Program-made: the position numbers and the translations under genes | Origin: Perca fluviatilis | Lineage: Eukaryota > Chordata > Actinopteri > Perciformes > Percidae | Length of the DNA: 64,000 nucleotides | NCBI RefSeq assembly: GCF_010015445.1 | Contig: NC_053133.1 | Location: 25,697,082 to 25,761,081 of the forward strand | Reading direction: 5' to 3' | Part shown: piece by piece, positions 21,765 through 35,694 of the stretch | Position numbering within the stretch: position 1 is the stretch's first letter | How the letters are laid out: every line of letters begins with the position of its first letter | Notes under the pieces: generated by a model | What the model was told of the DNA's origin: nothing | The model's input: the letters and a program-made list of their open reading frames with translations, nothing else | The model's database searches: none

Positions 21765-22763
21765 GTTTCAGAGTTTATTTGACAAAATAATAAGACTGTA
21801 GCAGTACACGCGTACATAGTGAATAAAAGCTAAGAGTTCCAGCCAATTCCAGATACTTAAATAAGAAGAAATACGTAAGAAAAATATTTCCCTCTCAGGT
21901 GTAGTCGAATGCATGTCAAATTGTACTCAAGTACAGCACTTTAAAAAAACTACTTCTGCTTTTTATATGCGGCAGCGACACAGACTCAGTCTTTCCTGTC
22001 TGATATATCTAACCATCCAGTTTCACATCAACTCACAGAGGCGCAAAATGGAAACCAGGCTACATTGAAATAAATCGAAAGCTGTATAATTTGTAGCTCT
22101 GCAACTGGAAAAAGTGAACATCTGTAACAATATCTCCCCTGATGGAGACTCATAATAAGATATCCAGTGATTCAGAGACATTGCTTGAGCTATCTGTGCT
22201 ACTTTGGCACTTTGTCCACATGCAATATATTTTGGCAAGCACATCTGAATGTGTTTTTACAAAGTATTTTAGCAGATTTGAGGAACTTTCAAACAAGAAT
22301 GCTCTTAAAACACACGCGGTGGTCCTTTTTTTTGGTCGTTTGTCGACTGAAGTATGTTCTCGTAAATGCTTTCCCAGACTGTTCCCTTTGACGTACGCAG
22401 TCTCGTTGATTTATCCTGCTGCTCCGTGCGTTAAAAAAAGCTGGTTTATAGCCGACAAATGCTTCCAATCAGTGCTCAGGTGGGTTTTTTTTAAAAGCCA
22501 CATAAACTTAGTTTAGCCCTGAAAGGAGAGTTGCGTCATATCCTCCGTCCTGTGTGCAGAAACGTTAACATCAGCCGAAGACAAATCTAAACCAGACCAG
22601 GGGAAAGGAAAAAAAGAGAGAGGGAATGGGATTAAAATGGAAATATTCACACTGAAGACAGCATCCACATCTGTTTTTTCGCGATCACGTTCAGTGAACA
22701 AAAGAACTCTGTGCGGTTATATGAGGAAGTGCTGCAAGTACAACCACAGGACACGACCTCTGC
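21765..22763. other. no gene supported
   Basis: A plus-strand open frame of 124 codons at 22142-22516 has no recognisable domain or splice context. No repeat with clear ends is visible. Confidence 0.35.
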
Positions 22764-22891
<128 letters not shown>

Positions 22892-23502
22892 GCACTCTAT
22901 AGAGCAAACAAGGCACAGCTCAGAAGTTTTCATTTTCACTTAGGGGTGGACTGACTTTTCTTGCTAGCTGTTTAGACATTAATGGCTGTGTGTTGAGTTA
23001 TTTTGAGGGGACAGCACATTTACACTGTTATACAAGCTGTAAACTTAATACTTCATATTGTAGCAAAGTGTAATTTCTTCAGTGTTGTCCCATTAAAAGA
23101 TATAATGAAATATTTACTGTGAGTGGTGTACTCACTTTTGTGAGATACTGTATCTTTGGGCTATTACAGTCATTTAAAACCAAAATGAGCAGTGAAAAAT
23201 ACTTACTACTACTTACTAAACTTAAAGTGAAACTATTGCCAGGTTAAAAACCTAATAAAAGTCAATTTAAATTAAAACTATTAGTAATTGCAAATTACTC
23301 ACACATTTTTTACCTGTTCTAAATGTATGTAAGGATATTTATCAAGTTATAATGCTCTCATCAACATGGGGGCAGAGAAACATGCTTGCTTTATGCAAAT
23401 GTTTAAAAACTAAATCTTTCTGAAAAACTAAGCTAAGCTAGCAAACACACTCTGAAAAGTAGCTAAACTAAAGCTAGTAAACAAAAGTCAAAACTAAAAT
23501 AC

Positions 23503-24118
23503 AGGGCCCTATTTTAACGGTCTGAACCGCCTGGCGCAGGTGCGTTTAGGGAGTGTACGAATCCACTTTTCAAGTTTAACTGCAGAAAAAAAGGGTCTGT
23601 GCGCCGGGCGCGTGGTTCTAAAGGGTTGTACTTAGTGTCTTCATTAATCAGAGGTGTTTTGGGGCGTAACGTACAATCAACCAATCAGGATCAAGATAGC
23701 AATATCTCCAGAATGCACCTGAACACACCTCCCTGTAAGACCAGCACGCCCAGAATGCACCTGAACACACCTCCCTGTAACACCAGCACGCCCAGAATGC
23801 ACCTGAACACAGCTCGCTGTAACACCAGCACGCCCAGAATGCACCTGAACACACCTCCCTGTAAGACCAGCACGCCCAGAATGCACCTGAACACACCTCC
23901 CTGTAAGACCAGCACGCCCAGAATGCACCTGAACACACCTCCCTGTAAGACCAGCACGCCCAGAATGCACCTGAACACACCTCCCTGTAAGACCAGCACG
24001 CCCAGAATGCACCTGAACACACCTCCCTGTAAGACCAGCACGCCCAGAATATACCTGAACACACCTCCCTGTAACACCAGCATGCCCAGAATGCACCTGA
24101 ACACAGCTCGCTGTATCT
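23503..24118. mobile_element. GGGCCCTATTTTAACGG element left end plus 42-bp array
   Basis: The left end AGGGCCCTATTTTAACGGTC with GGCGCAGG and 'GGGGCGTAACGTAC' belongs to a fish DNA-transposon family. A tandem array of a 42-bp unit (CCAGAATGCACCTGAACACA ...) with ten copies occupies about 23706-24115. No right terminus is recognisable after it. Confidence 0.65.
23706..24115. repeat. 42-bp minisatellite, 10 copies
   Basis: Unit: CCAGAATGCACCTGAACACA followed by CCTCCCTGTAAGACCAGCACG and C. Two units carry AGCTCGC in place of CCTCCC. Because 42 is a multiple of three and the unit has few stops, it makes long false open frames on both strands. Confidence 0.95.
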
Positions 24119-24289
24119 GTATGTCTAATTGGAGATTTTAAACTTTAATAACCTTGTATCTCTGGGTGAACGTTAACCTAACTGATCCTGGAGCAGATTA
24201 ACTTCTGAGGCTCGGATTAAAAACCTGCCAACAGCCCGAACACGGACCAATCTGCTCACTGGAAAAACGTAGTCAACGTTCCTACAAGA

Positions 24290-24545
24290 GCCTGAGTTCA
24301 TGATGAAAGAGGATGTCTGAAAATGGTGAAAAATGTGGATCAGTGTTTCCCAAAAAGCCCACGATGACGTCCTCAAATGTCTCGTTTTGTCCACAACTCA
24401 AAAGATATTCAGTTTACTGTCACAGAGGAGAGAAGACACTACAACAATATTCACATTTAACAAAGCTGACGTTGGAGAAGTTTTAGTTTTTTGTTTTATA
24501 AATAAAAATTACTTTCTGCTTATTATTTGCTCACATTAGAAAATG
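24290..24545. mobile_element. fragment of the MITE family seen at 6134-6485
   Basis: It shares GTGGATCAGTGTTTCCCAAA, CCACAACTCAAAAGATATTC and the ACAATATTCACATTTAACAA string (inverse orientation) with 53608-53845 and 16200-16280. No clear ends. Confidence 0.5.
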
Positions 24546-24752
24546 ATCTCAGTAAATAAAAAAATAAACCTTCATTTGCACACATATTTATTCTTCTCCC
24601 TCCTGGGCGGAGATATAGTTCACCCAGGGTAAAAGGCAATACATGTTCCTTTGTTCCAAGTGCAATAAAACCACCTAATTGCACTGCTCAGCATCCCTTT
24701 ATCATGGCTACCGTTCAAACAGACATGTCCCACAATAACCCATGTCCCCTCT

Positions 24753-25072
24753 AAGGTCTATATAAAAGAGACTCCAGACACAGTATTAGGGGACCACTAA
24801 GGTCTATATAAAAGAGACTCCAGATACAGTATTAGGGGACCACTAAGGTCTATATAAAAGAGACTTCAGATACAGTATTAGGGGACCACTAAGGCCTATA
24901 TAAAAGAGACTTCAGATACAGTATTAGGGGACCACTAAGGCCTATATAAAAGAGACTTCAGATACAGTATTAGGGGACCACTAAGGCCTATATAAAAGAG
25001 ACTTCAGATACAGTATTAGGGGACCACTAAGGCCTATATAAAAGAGACTTCAGATACAGTATTAGGGGACCA
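24753..25072. repeat. 46-bp minisatellite, 7 copies, without transposon body
   Basis: The same unit as at 7413-8010 in reverse orientation: AGGTCTATATAAAAGAGACT, TCAGATACAGTATTAGGGGA, CCACTA. Neither the body nor the AGGTCCCATG end of the host element is found beside it. Confidence 0.93.
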
Positions 25073-27212
25073 ATATTTTTTAGGCCACATGTCAAAAAAA
25101 AGAAAAAAGAGCTAAAAAAAAACATTTTTTTTTTTCTTTTTTTTTTTTAATTTTTAAAACGGAAACAAAGATGTACCAACATGTCACAATGAGAAATATT
25201 TAGTTTTCTGTAACAGAGGAGTCAAGACACTAGAAAGTTTATCTTAAGCAGCTATACTTCTAATTATAGTTGTGCATCTTAATATATATATATATACATT
25301 TTTAAAGTATTCTCCGTCTGAAGTCACAGCTGTATAAATTACCATTTTGCTCATAAGCCAAATTTTAAAGTGTGTGTTTGGTTAAATAACTGATGAAGAA
25401 ATGGCGTTGCCTCAGTCAGATGCCAGATTTAATTACACAGCGTTAAGATAAAACCTCATACAGTATATACACAGAGCAATATTAGACATGGACAACAAAC
25501 ACATTCAGCCCATTACTGAGTAAATCCAGCTATAGTACACACATTATTTGGCCCTTTACTGTAGCAGTGTAGTATTATTAGCATCAAACTGAAACGTGAA
25601 TACATCTGGGGAAATAAATATGTCGACATGTTTGAAAACAGATACTAAACAGTGAATGATCTATCTTGAGATATTATTTATATATAACTGTATATATAAC
25701 TGTATATAACTGTTGGAAGCTGCACCTGACACGATCACAGTGTCACTCAGACACACAGAGAAGATGAAACACGTCCTAACCAATGATATCAGGGCAAGAT
25801 CACCCTCCAAACGGTGTGCACCGTGTGGCTTGAGCCCCCCCCCCTAAAAAGGGTCTAAAATCACCAATGGTCCACAGATAAGAGATGCACAGGACTGTGT
25901 GTTACTACAGCTTTCACTGCTGTTGATGCACGGGGCAGCCATTTTTGGATATTCAGCTCGGGGTACTCGGTGGTTGTCCCGAGTTCTGAGCTCCAAAATC
26001 CGATGTCAGGGGGCGCACGTTTACGACTTTAACCTCAGAAAATCGGAGTACAAATGGAACGCAATATAAAAAGGCAGAACGCTTGCGCACACGACATGGT
26101 GTTCAACGCAGCCCCGTGTCAGTTTTTAAAAACACGTGCTGCTACTTTTTGTCGGTGCTAAACCATATTAACAATATTTCTACAGTCTATGGGCCGAACG
26201 TGGCCCAGATATTTACAGAGCCCCTAAAAAGGACATGGGGGGGGGGGGGATTTTCTTATTTTTTTCCCCTGTGAGCACAGGAGAAACCAGTCTGAGGCTA
26301 GCAAAATCATGCTAACTAAGTTCTGTTAACGTCATGTGGCTTAAGTTAATATTTCCCTTTTACAGCACGAAATCGGTTAACAGTTACCTTATCATCTTTA
26401 AGTTTGTTGATGACACTATCAGGTACATTTAGTTGTGTCTTCAGGAAGATGAATACTTGTGACTTGTGCTCATGAGAACAAGGCCAAAAGAATCATTATA
26501 TTGGCTCGTCACAGCTGTCCTGGTATTGTTTAATGTGGCTAATAATAATAAAAAAAACAAAAAAAACAGGGCTTCATAATACAGAGGAAAGGCTTTAAGG
26601 AATAATTCTACATTTTGAATAAAAAAATAATAAAAAATTTTAATCGCTCACGCTCCACTCACTTTCTTTGAAAGCTGTGCACAGGTTTTTGGAGATATTC
26701 TGCTTACAAACAGAAGAAGAGACAAATAAAACAGAATAAAACATAAATAACCTTCCTTCTATTAGTATTTCCTATCATTGGTCAACTTTAAACGTGCAAC
26801 GTGATGTCTTCTAAATGTTTTTCAACAGTCCAGAACCCAAAGATATTCAGTTTACCATCAAATAAGACAAGAAAAATGAGCAAAATCTCACATTTGGGAA
26901 GCTGAAACCGACCACATTACTTAACTAATTTATCGAAATAGTGGCTGATAAACATCTGTTGAATAACTACTCAGTTAAACTACTTACCGTTTCAGCTCTG
27001 AGTATTTACGATTTTTTATTTTTTTTTTTATTAATTGCGTTTAACCAGTTTTTCTTTTTTAATCAGATTTCCGGGGTTTTCATTTGCGATTCAACTTGTT
27101 TCTATTTGAATCTAGTTTTATTTCCACAACATCTATACATATATGTTTTATGTTAAGTATACATATATATATCTGTCTTTATAAAGCACTTTGGTGCAAA
27201 CTTGTCTGCTTT
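25073..27212. other. AT-rich intergenic sequence, no gene supported
   Basis: It contains T/A homopolymers near 25130-25150, a short TA run near 25282 and a G-run near 26237. No exon-like or repeat-terminus signal is recognised. Confidence 0.4.
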
Positions 27213-27779
27213 TTAAAAGGTCCAGTGTGTGGGAATTTCTCCCATCTAGCGTTGAGATCATATATCGCAATCAACTCTCTCGCGCCACGCAGTTCAAAGT
27301 AGTTATTACAGCTACGGTAGCCTTCACGCTTCAAAAAGCCAGTCTCTTGCTCTTTTCAATCTCCTTATTCTTATTCTGGGCGAAGAAGAAGAAGAAGAAG
27401 AAGACTCCTGTTCCTGAAATTTGGATTTTGAATACATGTGGTCCTCCATGTTTTCCTTCTTCAAACTTGCCGGGACCAGGAAGCTACGATACCGTTAGCA
27501 GCATTAGCAGCACCTGGGAGTTTATCATGTGACAGAGAAAACGTGAAAGGTGGAGCAGTACGTCCTGTATGTCCCTCACCGGCTAACGTAGTTCAAGATG
27601 GAGCATGAATATGGAGCGTCTACCCCAGTTAATGCAAATGCAAATGTAAAATTTCAAGCCAAAAGGAATACTTGGAATTGATGGTGGAGGTAAATATTCA
27701 TGAAAAAGGAGAAGTTGGTGAACGGGCAACACCGATTTTGATAACGAACAACTAAAAGTGTTACACACTGGACCTTTAA
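27213..27779. mobile_element. AAGGTCCAGTGTGTG MITE flanked by TTAA
   Basis: Inverted ends AAAAGGTCCAGTGTGTG and TTACACACTGGACCTTT are bordered by TTAA on both sides (27213-27216, 27776-27779). A (GAA)n run lies near 27383. A related element is at 46596-47198. Confidence 0.85.
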
Positions 27780-28272
27780 AGTGCTACATAATGAAATAAC
27801 ACTGAGTTTTAACAGTGTCACACCTCTCTGTAACAGTCTGTGAAACTGTGTCGTGCAGCTTGAACAAATAAAAGAATAAGGAAGGATCGGTGGCAGACAT
27901 CCTTAATGTTAGAGAGCAAACACTGCAGAAACTCGACTCTGTGACCTGCTTCGCGGAACAGAACAGAAACTGGAAGAGCTGACGTCGTGAGAAATGATTA
28001 GAGAGGACGAAGGGGAGGAGGACTGCATTTATCTCAATAACGGGATGTGAAAAGACTCCGCTTCTTGGAAGAGGTCGCGGTGTTCAGGAATGAGTCAAGA
28101 GGAGGCAGGAGGCGTTTCAGAAACACACTTACACCACCAAGTTTCTGAGATATACAACTTAAATGAATTATTATTATTAAGTGAATACTAATCAGAGTCG
28201 TACAGGTGTGAGTGTGTGTTACTGGAAGGTGAAAGTCTCTCAGGATGGACAGGTGTGTGTCTTCTTGCCGTC

Positions 28273-28311
28273 TCAGCTGGTCTTGTCGTTGCTCTCTGTT
28301 TGCTCTTTCTT
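28273..28311 (-). CDS. apoo: apoo terminal coding exon (short)
   Basis: After the donor AAGAAG|GTGAGT at 28685, the next plausible acceptor (TATTTTTTTGGAG) opens a phase-0 stretch [12 protein letters not shown] and a stop. It resembles the short charged, Asn/Ser-rich tail of MIC26. The exon is tiny, so this is an inference from phase and composition. Confidence 0.6.
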   Translation of the reverse strand, partial: KKEQTESNDKTS

Positions 28312-31157
28312 CTCCAAAAAAATACAAAAAGTCATAATACCGATTACAATAAACCTTTTAACATCGATATACATCAGTCAATATACACGATAATTAGGGC
28401 TGCCCCTCTATTGTTAGTCGACTAAGATTTCTTTAGTCGATAAGTAATTTTTTTATGCTTTGTTATGCTTAATGACTTAATTCCAAGAAACTTATGAGCA
28501 CATTTCTGGTAAACACAAGATTTAAAGTGGTGCTTTTTGCCTGATTCTTTCTTTACAGATCTGTAGATTAAATCAACTAACTGATAAGTCGAGAAAATCA
28601 TATCACAGAGCGTTAGTCGACTGAGAATTTCTTTACTCGAGGACAGCCCTAATGAGAATATTTGGAGATAATACTGAGACTCACCTTCTTTTTGCCAAAC
28701 GGAGGCTCTTTCCAGAGAGTCTCCACGGTGACGCGGCCCCGCTGAGCCAAGGTGTACGACGAGTCCCGACTCGCCTGGTGAGAAGCACGAGGAACAGCAT
28801 TAGCAAAGCGCCCAATCAGAGAGAGGGCTGAGATACTGTAACTAATAATCTGATCATGGTTTGGTGTCTGGCACCATTCAAAGCAGAGCAAACACAGCTA
28901 CAACTTCATATTTGGGCAGAGAACAAGGCAACATACATATTTTGGATTTGGGTATTATAAATTTGTGCGTCTGAGAATTTTTTGTATGAGTTGTGTGTTT
29001 GTGGCTATTGTGATTTCCGTTTTGATGCATTCAAAATAATTCCTTTAATCCATGACAATAAAAGAAATCTTGAAAAAAAAAGATCCTCAGATGGAATTGG
29101 ACCATTAAAAGTTTTTGTCGGTTCATCTGTCCAGGTTATCTTAACTGTAGTCTCGCATTGTCAGACCTTCCTCCACAGCGCTGCGGAGGAGGGTCTGGCT
29201 AGTCCACACAGCATTCAGGGATGGGAGAAAAACGTGCTCTGGTTTATTTGGCGTTTCTTTAAACCAATCGCAATCGTCGTGGGCGGGGCTAAACGCCAGA
29301 CGGAGCCACGGTGCCTCGGCTAAATAGCCTCTGGAAGGAACTTGTTTTGGTGGAACGTGTGTACGTTCAAAAGTTGTTTTAGTCGTGCAACAGAAAACTC
29401 AGATTGGACAGATAGTCTAGCTAGCTGTTTAGAACGCCAACATGAAGAAAGAGGAAGGGGACGGACATCCGGCCAAAATGAGGGACATCTGGCAGAACCG
29501 CAGCAATCCCAGTGGGATTGTGGAACGTCGTGGCTCTGAACTATGATATACGGATGAATTATAAACATAGCTTCTTTAAAACCACCAGGGGTGTAGCACA
29601 AAATTATGGGCCCTGTAGAAAGGCATTTTCTATGGGCCCCTCCCTGCATCCACAGCTATTCATTCTAGCATCTTTATATATAAGTAAGTTATTTTGAAAT
29701 GAAGAACTGAGAGGAACTACCAACTATATAGGCTTTGGCTCATCACTGATGTCATCTTTTAAATTTAAAATCTACAGGTCAAAACATTTTGCCAGATCTA
29801 CATTTTGGCACACGATACAACAATTTTAAATAAAAATACTACATGAGTTTGCAGCTTTCCAGTTTATTTCTTAGATATTTTAGACCCACAAATTGGTTTT
29901 TTTACACGTCCCTAAAACAAAAAGTCTTTTGACATGCAAACAAACGGCTCTTTTTTTTTTTTATCTTGTCAGCGCAAGTGTTTTCATATCTGCACTCTGC
30001 CCTGCTCATCCGTCTCATTGCTGCATGTGTGCTGAGCTGAAGTGTGATTGCGTTAGGGCGTGTCTCTCTATGCATTTGTGTGTTCCTGTCTGCCGGCTCT
30101 CTGGGTGGAAATACAGTAAATAAAATGGCCCAGACACAATTCACAGCCAGAACTTCCTGCAGGAAAGCACAACCCTTTCCTAGCAGGAAACGAGGCACAG
30201 ATCAAAAGCACACAAACGCTGATACAGCACAGAGACCTGCCTGGAAAGTTTGCATCTACGTGATGTCCGTCTGAGCTGATAAGCTACAGTTAGTTCATGG
30301 GGCGAGGGTGTGAATTTCCTCTGTGGTTTTCAGTTAAAATAGCTTCTTTTTTTTGGCTCACTGGTGCCCAACAAATACCTACCAACAGGGAATAATTTTT
30401 ACCTTAAAAGAAAATAAAGTAGATGTAGGTCACTGTTCCTGCTTTCACAGCTGTTTCCTGAGTTTATTTCAGTGCTGGGAGAAAGATTAAATAAAGATGT
30501 GAAAACAGATTTAGAGGGGTCATCTTTTTGTTTCTATCATGTGGAAGTTTTTTGCTGACTTGTTAGGAAAATCCAGTTTATATGTCGGAGCAGAGTGGAG
30601 TTTAGTGTCCTGGGGTGTAAATACTGTCTAACGTGGACAAATATAGCAAAGTCTTATGGACAAACAGTTGTACAAAATATCATGTAAAGGCCTCAAAAAC
30701 TTGTATTATAAATATTACACAATGAAACTTTACAATCAATCTAGTTGCATTGGTCATGTGCAAGTTGCAGGAAGTCTATGCAACTTTACTGTTACACAAA
30801 ACATCTGAAACGATAAAAAAAAAAAAAGATTCCTTTGCCCAACAGGATGGGTGCTGGAACAAAGAAATAACATTGAAACAAATAGATCTGCACACCAAGT
30901 TGTTCCCGTAAGAAGGATTTTAACGCTGTGTAACATTTCTAGCACAAGGCTCTTTCTCGACTTCTGATAAATACAGAAGATTGTCTGGATTTGTTTCAAC
31001 ACAAACCATCTGAAACATCATTTAAACTTCAAGCAACATTTGTTACTTAAGACATCAGCTGACTGTAGTGGTGTACAACTGAGAGTCAGTCAAAACGCTT
31101 TTAACTCGTCTCACCTGAGTTACCAATCCACTTCTTTTAGTTATTCTCCATTGATAC

Positions 31158-31188
<31 letters not shown>

Positions 31189-31305
31189 ATATGTGTGTGT
31201 GTATATATGTGTGTAAGTATACAATATATATATATATATAAATACAAATATACATACATACATACATACATAACATATACATATACATACATACACATAC
31301 CATAT

Positions 31306-31344
<39 letters not shown>

Positions 31345-31589
31345 TACACACACACACAGACAGAGCACACAACACACACATGACACACACACACACAGAC
31401 AGACACACACACAGGCAGACAGACACACACAGCAGCACAGAGAGACAGACAGAGAGACACACAGACAGAGAGAGAGACAGACACACAGAGACAGCACAGG
31501 CACAGACAAAAAAAAAAAAAAAAAAAAAATATATATAAGCAGGCAGAGAGACACACAGAGACGGGAGTGTTGAGAAAAAAAAAAGAAAG

Positions 31590-31644
<55 letters not shown>

Positions 31645-32642
31645 GAGAGAAAAAAATATATGTTTTTGAGAAGAGAACGAGTGAGAATCACACACATTAG
31701 GAATCCGACACAATGGAAGGGGGGGGGGAATGAATGGACGGAAGGACGAATGGATAAAGGGGACCAGCCAGAGAAGGGACAAAGGAGGACGGGAGGGAAG
31801 GAGAATATGGAACACACACAGGAAAGGATGGATACAGAACATCTTGTAAAAAGGAGGCATAAGATGGAAAGAGACAGACCATGGAGGAGACCACAGCCCT
31901 ATCGTATAATGAGACTGAGGAGCGCAGAGGCCCGATGGATCAATGGATGAACGGAGACAGAAGGGATACACAATGTCAGGATACAGTATAACGGAAAAGA
32001 GTGGTGAAGAAAGGGAGATGGAAGGAGGAAGGAAAGAACTGGAGACACAATAGAAGAGGAGGATGGAAACCGAAAATAACAAGAAAGAAAAAATACAGTG
32101 ACATGGAACACACCACCACTCAACATTTGTTTTTGACATGCATTAATAAGACAGAGACAGGAAAGAAAAGGGGAAGGAGGAAAGAAGGAGGATGGAGTGA
32201 ATATAGGGAAGAAATTGGGATGGAGATTGGATGGAGAGCCTAACAAGACAATGATCCAAAACAAAAAAGTATGAATGGAACATAAATAAAATATGCCAGA
32301 TGGTGGAAGAAGAATGGAATGAAACGAATGAACAAGGAGCCCTGTGATTGAGAGAAAATGGTGGGGAAACTGAGAGACACAGTGGAAGGAATAGTGAGGT
32401 GGAGAAGGAAGAAAGTGGAGGAAAGGAAGGCGCGGAGAGAGAGAGAGGAGATATAAAAAAGGTTACAAAAAATTCCTACCAGATTGTGCCAATTTGTTGT
32501 ATTTTCAAAAAAAAAAAATTAATTTTATTAGGAAGGAGGGAAAGAGAGAAAGGGGAGTGGAAGAGAGGGGGGAAGGGGGGGGGGGAAAGGGGGGGGGGGG
32601 GGGGAGAAGGGAAAAAAAAAAAAAAAAAGGGAAGGATATAGG

Positions 32643-32682
<40 letters not shown>

Positions 32683-32959
32683 GAGGGAGAGAGCAGATAG
32701 CAAAGAAAAAAAAAATAGATATATATAATATATATAAATATCACATAAAAATACATACAAATATATATATATATATATACACACACACATATACATAACA
32801 CATATATAATAACATAAATATATATACACACACATATATATATATACACAAAAAAACACATATATATATATACACACACATATATATACAAAAAAAAAAA
32901 AAAACACACATAGTATATATACACAACATACAGAGAGAGAGAGAGAGTGTGTGTGAAAA

Positions 32960-32990
<31 letters not shown>

Positions 32991-33096
32991 AAGAGACATA
33001 AAGTGTGTGTGTGAAAAATGTGAAAAAAATATATATATATATATATCTCAGACAGATTGAGAAACACGCGTACAAAAACACACACACACACACATA

Positions 33097-33136
<40 letters not shown>

Positions 33137-33152
33137 TTTTAAAAATTTTTTT

Positions 33153-33186
<34 letters not shown>

Positions 33187-34963
33187 AGACAGCTACTATG
33201 CAACCAGAACTTAGAAGGGATGGAACTTGAGGATGGAGAGGGAAAAAAAAAAAAAAAACACTAGAAAAAACAAAAAAGAAAGGAGTGGCAAAGGAACAAA
33301 GGCGCCGCACGCACAACTAAGGGGCGTTAGAGGCCGGGAACAACTGCAGACGAACGACCGCGGCAGGAATAGTTGGACGACAGAATAGGCAAAAAATAGG
33401 CAGGTGGCAGCGACACCCAGGAAAGCGCAGTGAGGAGGAGAGAATTTTTTTTTTTTGTTTTTGTTTGTGGGAAAAATAAAGGAGGTTGTTTGGGTGTTTG
33501 ATGGAGGCGGCGCCTTTGTGGTTTTTTTTTTTTTTCGTTTTTTGTCTTGTGAAGGCCTTGTCTTAAAATAAATAATAAAATAACAGGGAGGTTGTAACCA
33601 TTTTGAAGTGGTTGTTGAGAGATGTAGAGGTTTTTAGTGTTTGATTATTTGTGTTTTTGTTAAACGTGACAGAGGAGCCATGAGTCCAACAGGAAACACC
33701 AGCTGCTTCACCCTGGAGCCTGGAAGAGGAAGAGGAGAGGTTTTAAACCAGGCATCAGAGTGAAAGCGCTGCTATATGAACTGTTATGACCCTTGCCTCG
33801 TTATCTTGACTTGACCCACATTTTACTGATTTAAGACAGACAACAGCTCCTTGGGCTGTGTGACGCCCTGTGTGTTCTGCACTCTTTTACTTGAATTTTA
33901 AATGAAAAAGTCAACCAAATGCAAACAAACTGTTATCAGAGAAGGGCTTTAAGGTTGTTACTTTAAAGCAGCGGTTTTACAACGTCTGACACTGTGACAA
34001 AACTGAGACAACAACAGGATGACTCTCAGGCAAGTTCTGGAAAGCGTCTTTTATTTGTGATTTATGGACGTTTATTCTCCATGGACATCGAAAATAATAA
34101 CTCCTCGAGAAGTGTTGAGTCACACTGAATGATATCAATATGTTTCACGTCTGCGTGTTAAGATTTGACCGAGTCATGACTCTGAGGAGTGCAAATTACG
34201 ATGCAAATTGCTGCAATTAGGTTTGAAAAGTACCTTCATCATCTCCATGATAGTGCTGCACGATATATGGTTTTATTATTGTCATTGCAATGTCAACCTG
34301 CACGATAAAACACGCCACGAAGTACAGAAAGATATTGCACTTGGAATATAGTAACAACCTGTTTAATTACATTCTGTGTAGCTCGCCCTCAGAGAGGCTT
34401 TTTAATAACGTCACGTTTGAAACCGAGCATTGTTGACATGCTGGTTTTAGCATCAGTAGTGTAAATAGCGAAGAGTGAATTGTCTGGAATTAAAAGAAAC
34501 TTCTCGTAGAAAACAGTCGTGTCACATCAAGGTTTTTCCACCGTATCGCCTCCCGCTCACTCGTTATCAGCCCGTCTGACCCCATTCGTCTCCGAGAGGT
34601 AATGCAGGTCAGTGTGTTTGTGTGCGGTTACCTTTACCTTTGGCCAAATAAAGTCCCAGGAAGCCAGAGAAGCCCACCGCCGCAACACTGGGGTAGAGGT
34701 CGGGAGGGGGGTCACTGAGGAACTGGTACACATCTGAAAAATAAAATAAGGGTTGAAGACACTGAGAGAAGATGGCTGATGGGCGGTGAAATATCTGAAA
34801 ACAGAAGTGGAGTCACCCGTCGTTGACCAGGTCCAGCACAATGTCACACATCACTACTGTTTTATCCCTGTTACATTGGCTTCTGATCAAGTTCAGGATC
34901 CAATTTAAAGTTATTGTTCCTAGATATAAAGCATTGCATCTAGCATTGCATGGTCAGGCACGC

Positions 34964-35054
<91 letters not shown>

Positions 35055-35616
35055 ATATATATACACATACATACATATACATATATATATATATATTATA
35101 TATATATATATATATACATACATACATATACATACACACACACACGTACAGGCCAAAAGTTTGGACACACCTTCTCATTCAATGTGTTTCTTTATTTTCA
35201 TGACTATTTACATTGTAGATTCTCACTGAAGGCATCAAAACTATGAATGAACACATATGGAATTATGTACTTAACAAAAAGTGTGAAATAACTGAAAAAC
35301 ATGTCTTATATTTTAGATTCTTCAAAGTAGCCACCCTTTGATTTTTTTGATAACTCTGCAAACCCTTGGTGTTCTCTCAATGAGCTTCATGAGGTAGTCA
35401 CCTGAAATGGTTTTACCTTCACAGGTGTGCTTTGTCAGGGTTAATTAGTGGCATTTTTTCCCTTATTAATAAAAATATATCTTTTTGTTAAGTACATAAT
35501 TCTACATGTGTTCATTCATAGTTTTGATGCCTTCAGTGAGAATCTACAATGGAAATAGTCATGAAAATAAAAAGGAAACGCACTGAATGAGAAGGTGTGT
35601 CCAAACTTTTGGCCTG

Positions 35617-35694
<78 letters not shown>

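Noticed and set aside
22142..22516. 124-codon plus-strand open frame
   Set aside because: No domain, no upstream promoter or splice signal, and length within chance for this AT content.
23599..24141. 180-codon plus-strand and three long minus-strand open frames over the 42-bp array
   Set aside because: The unit is a multiple of three without stops, so all copies stay open in several frames. There is no conserved domain, no splice context and no codon bias.
31137..33093. Several long open frames rich in Cys/Val/Ser or Phe/Tyr
   Set aside because: They are translations of (CA)n, (TA)n, (GA)n and poly(A) tracts on the opposite strand.
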